Origin: Clostridiaceae bacterium
GTDB lineage: Bacteria > Bacillota > Clostridia > Saccharofermentanales > DTU023
Assembly: GCA_012798865.1 (NCBI GenBank)
Contig: JAAZMK010000071.1
Span: 1-14,681 of the forward strand
Direction of reading: 5' to 3'
DNA: 14,681 nt
Position 1 is the first letter of the stretch. Each line of letters begins with the position of its first letter. Both the position numbers and the translations under genes were made by a program. Positions 12,743-14,681 of this stretch are shown here, piece after piece. Below the pieces are notes generated by a model. That model did not search any database. It saw nothing but the letters and a program-made list of their open reading frames with translations, and had not been told where the DNA came from.

Positions 12743-12779
12743 GATAAAAGACGTCACATTGCATGGCGTCTTTTTTATC
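12743..12779. terminator. Bidirectional intrinsic terminator between convergent operons
   Basis: GATAAAAGACG (12743-12753) and CGTCTTTTTTATC (12767-12779) pair with a 2-base bulge and a 13-base loop. T-runs follow on the plus strand and the A-run serves the minus strand. It lies between the oxidase operon and dut, which converge. Confidence 0.8.
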
Positions 12780-12810
12780 GGATGCTTAGCTATCTGTACA
12801 GAGTATTTCT

Positions 12811-13440
12811 CTAACGCGTACCTGTCGAGCCGAACCCGCCACCCCGATCACTTCCGATACTTGCCACCTCGTCGACGACGACAAATTCAGGGACTTCTGT
12901 TTTTGAAAAAATCAGCTGCGCGATTCGATCACCCTTCTCGATGTAGAGACTTCCGAGCGGATGACCGTTTGCGTCGACATAAATCGTCGGGTCGTGTAAT
13001 CCGAATGGCAAAGTTCGCCCTGTCCGATTCTTGAAATATGTCGCAGCGGGGATCGCCTTGTACCGCTTGTTAAAATCAGTGAGTTCCTCAGGGTGCTTCA
13101 AAAGATAAGGGATCGGGTCGAACAAAGGAGCCGTATTCTCGCAAATGACGGATACGAGTCCCCTGTAATCGGCGTCGATCGTACCGGGCGAATTCGTGAT
13201 ACGGAGGTCGGTACGCAGAGATAAGCCGCTACGAGGACGTACCTGCGCTTCTAAACCGGGCGGCATCGCCAACCTGATACCAGTCGAGATCAGTACCGTC
13301 TGTCCAGGTTCAATAACTGCGCTCGCCGAAGCACATAAATCATAACCTGCTGCTTGCGATGAAGCGCGTGCCGGTAAAGCGACCCCATCTTCCAGTTCTA
13401 TATAAACGATTTTAGTGATGTCTTTTTCTACCATATGCAT
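12811..13440 (-). CDS. dut: dUTP diphosphatase with an internal insertion
   Basis: The enzyme hydrolyses dUTP to dUMP, keeping uracil out of DNA. All five trimeric-dUTPase motifs are present: I AGYDL (31), II PRSGLSL (69), III GTIDADYRG (86), IV GDRIAQL (170), and V RGGGFGSTG (199). The usual length is about 145-150, but this product has 209 residues. The excess of about 55 lies between motifs III and IV (roughly 104-160; FDPIPYLLKHPEEL ... TIYVDANGHPLG). The start region MHMVEK offers two ATGs without a good ribosome site. TATAAT at 13465-13470 may supply a private promoter. It is the last gene of rsmA-zapA-dut. Confidence 0.93.
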   Translation of the reverse strand: MHMVEKDITKIVYIELEDGVALPARASSQAAGYDLCASASAVIEPGQTVLISTGIRLAMPPGLEAQVRPRSGLSLRTDLRITNSPGTIDADYRGLVSVICENTAPLFDPIPYLLKHPEELTDFNKRYKAIPAATYFKNRTGRTLPFGLHDPTIYVDANGHPLGSLYIEKGDRIAQLIFSKTEVPEFVVVDEVASIGSDRGGGFGSTGTR

Positions 13441-13465
13441 GTACTACATCTATAGATGAGCTCTA

Positions 13466-14017
13466 TTATAAGTTATCCTCGCCGGAAGATACGGGAGGCT
13501 CCGTCTCGCCGCCGGTTTGCTCTGTTTCGTCGGAACCCTCCAATGCGTCTTCAAACGTCATCTGCAGATCGCCCAACAACAATTTGCGTCCGCGCCTCGC
13601 ACGGCGCAACGTCTTATTCGGGTCGACATCGACTTCCTCAGCTCTCTCGGAAAGTTTCGTCTCGTAAATTTCACAAAGATTGCGGTAGTAGAGCAGTTCC
13701 TTTTTTATCTGCCAATGGAGTTCGCGCTGACGGATGAGTTCCGCTCTGATAGCTTCCGCCGTCTGATTGGCAAGGTCCGTATCTGCCTGCGCCGCCTGCA
13801 ATTTCTCATACGATTCCTGCATCATGCCGACGGCGTTGACAAGCGCAAGCACCGCCTGCGCGGTCTGGTTCAAATGAGGAGATTTTTTTGCAACCTGTTT
13901 CATCATGGCATCGGCAGTCGCAGCGATATCCCGCGTCTTTTGCGGATCATCGCTCGTCGTCAGCTGGTATGTAATCTTCCCGATGCGGGCATGAATCTGT
14001 TCAATAGGCGCATTCAC
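13466..14017 (-). CDS. zapA: ZapA-like cell-division protein with a long C-terminal extension
   Basis: The N-terminal ~85 residues fit the ZapA family: a short beta part (INGKITYQL-like RIGKITYQLTTSDDP), then the helix TADAMMKQVAKKSPHLNQTA, then AVLALVNAVGMMQESYEKLQ, which begins the coiled coil. ZapA promotes bundling of FtsZ at the division ring. After the usual end (about 100 residues) the protein continues with a charged helix (RQRELHWQIKKELLYYRN) and an acidic, probably disordered tail, giving 183 residues. The start is GTG 14017, 7 bases after GGAGGAGGT; the farther TTG at 14035 is part of that ribosome site. The gene is 24 bases downstream of rsmA. Confidence 0.75.
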   Translation of the reverse strand: MNAPIEQIHARIGKITYQLTTSDDPQKTRDIAATADAMMKQVAKKSPHLNQTAQAVLALVNAVGMMQESYEKLQAAQADTDLANQTAEAIRAELIRQRELHWQIKKELLYYRNLCEIYETKLSERAEEVDVDPNKTLRRARRGRKLLLGDLQMTFEDALEGSDETEQTGGETEPPVSSGEDNL

Positions 14018-14041
14018 GGTTACTACCTCCTCCAATTCTTA

Positions 14042-14681
14042 TTATGATACTGAATTCCCGTTCAAGTGACAAATGACCTGCTCGAGCGACTCGTATAATT
14101 CTTTAAATTGGATCGGCGTCAGTTGCTCGGCGCGAATGTCGCGGCGAAGTCCGCGATCGGACAAAAAACGCTCCAATATTTCCGATCCGATGTCGCAATC
14201 GTACGACGATTTGAGCGCGTTGGCGAGCGTTTTTCTCCTATACCTGAAAATATCCGTAAGAAAACGATGAAACGCGGGATTGGCTGCTCGCATTTTATGA
14301 AGATCATCGTCGGATGGGATAAGCGAGACTAAAGCCGAAGTTACGTGCGGTTTAGGCGTGAAGGCATGACGAGAGACGGTCCGTTCCAACCGCCAATGTC
14401 CGAAAAGCCCTGTTACGATCGTAAGAACACCGTACCTTTTAGAACCGGGAGACGCCTTAAGACGTTCAAGTACATCTTGTTCGATCATAAAAAGCGCATG
14501 AGCCATGTTAGGCATTTGGCGCACCGCGTGCAGGATCAGATCGGTCGTCAGATAGTAAGGCAAATTGCCGAAGACGATCAGGCGTCCCCTCAGATCACGA
14601 GCGTACGTCCCGAATTCGACTTTGAGAGCATCCTCATACAGAATTTCTGGTCTTGCGCTCAGTGTCGAGAAATACTTCTCA
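14042..14681 (-). CDS. rsmA: 16S rRNA (adenine1518/1519-N6)-dimethyltransferase RsmA, partial
   Basis: RsmA (KsgA) dimethylates two adjacent adenines in helix 45 of 16S rRNA. The window holds 212 C-terminal codons; the N-terminus with SAM motif I lies beyond the right edge. Visible signatures are the catalytic FGNLPYYLTTDLI (NLPY motif IV), MIEQDVLERL (the MxQKEVA-like segment), TPKPHVTSALVSL (the F-x-P-x-P-x-VDSA segment) and the C-terminal FRYRRKTLANAL. The first of these is read across the region 14540-14575. The gene is first of the rsmA-zapA-dut group seen here. Confidence 0.93.
   Translation of the reverse strand, partial: EKYFSTLSARPEILYEDALKVEFGTYARDLRGRLIVFGNLPYYLTTDLILHAVRQMPNMAHALFMIEQDVLERLKASPGSKRYGVLTIVTGLFGHWRLERTVSRHAFTPKPHVTSALVSLIPSDDDLHKMRAANPAFHRFLTDIFRYRRKTLANALKSSYDCDIGSEILERFLSDRGLRRDIRAEQLTPIQFKELYESLEQVICHLNGNSVS

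Overview
The window looks like a piece of an anaerobic, amino-acid-using Bacillota (Firmicutes/Clostridia-like) chromosome. The grounds are strong AGGAGG-type ribosome sites, GTG and TTG starts, a one-piece tmRNA, a ZapA-type cell-division gene, a T-box-like RNA motif and intrinsic terminators. This assignment is an inference; no rRNA gene is present to test it.

The left quarter (1 to about 3500) is an AT-richer, patchy accessory region. From the left it holds: a Nudix hydrolase piece lacking its catalytic Nudix box; an XRE-type regulator with a near-consensus promoter and a dyad over it; a decayed copy of the 3' end of an FAD oxidase gene whose intact relative lies at the far right (11567-12721); a small membrane protein; a highly structured minus-strand RNA region with a T-box-like motif; and a complete toxin-antitoxin pair made of a Panacea (SocA/DUF4065) antitoxin and a MazF/PemK-like toxin. 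The pair lies between the 3' end of the tmRNA gene (ssrA) and a 16-bp copy of that 3' end at 1910-1925, which suggests insertion at the ssrA 3' end.

The core region on the minus strand (3498-6164) is the trans-translation block tsaD - smpB - isochorismatase-family hydrolase - ssrA. tsaD and smpB overlap by 4 bp. SmpB and tmRNA, the two partners of ribosome rescue, are about 0.7 kb apart.

On the plus strand, 6373-12721 carries a membrane-anchored alpha/beta hydrolase, then 1-pyrroline-5-carboxylate dehydrogenase (pruA), then four tightly packed genes: a [2Fe-2S] protein, an FAD/NAD(P) disulfide-reductase-like flavoprotein, a 2x[4Fe-4S] plus BFD-like [2Fe-2S] protein, and a DAO/sarcosine-oxidase-beta-like flavoprotein. 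Together with pruA these four subunits best fit a multi-subunit dye-linked L-proline dehydrogenase that feeds P5C to PruA (proline to P5C to glutamate). The gap before the four-gene block holds two strong stem-loops.

The right end on the minus strand is rsmA (partial, running off the window) - zapA-like - dut, convergent with the oxidase operon and separated from it by a bidirectional terminator. The dUTPase carries an unusual insertion of about 55 residues between motifs III and IV.
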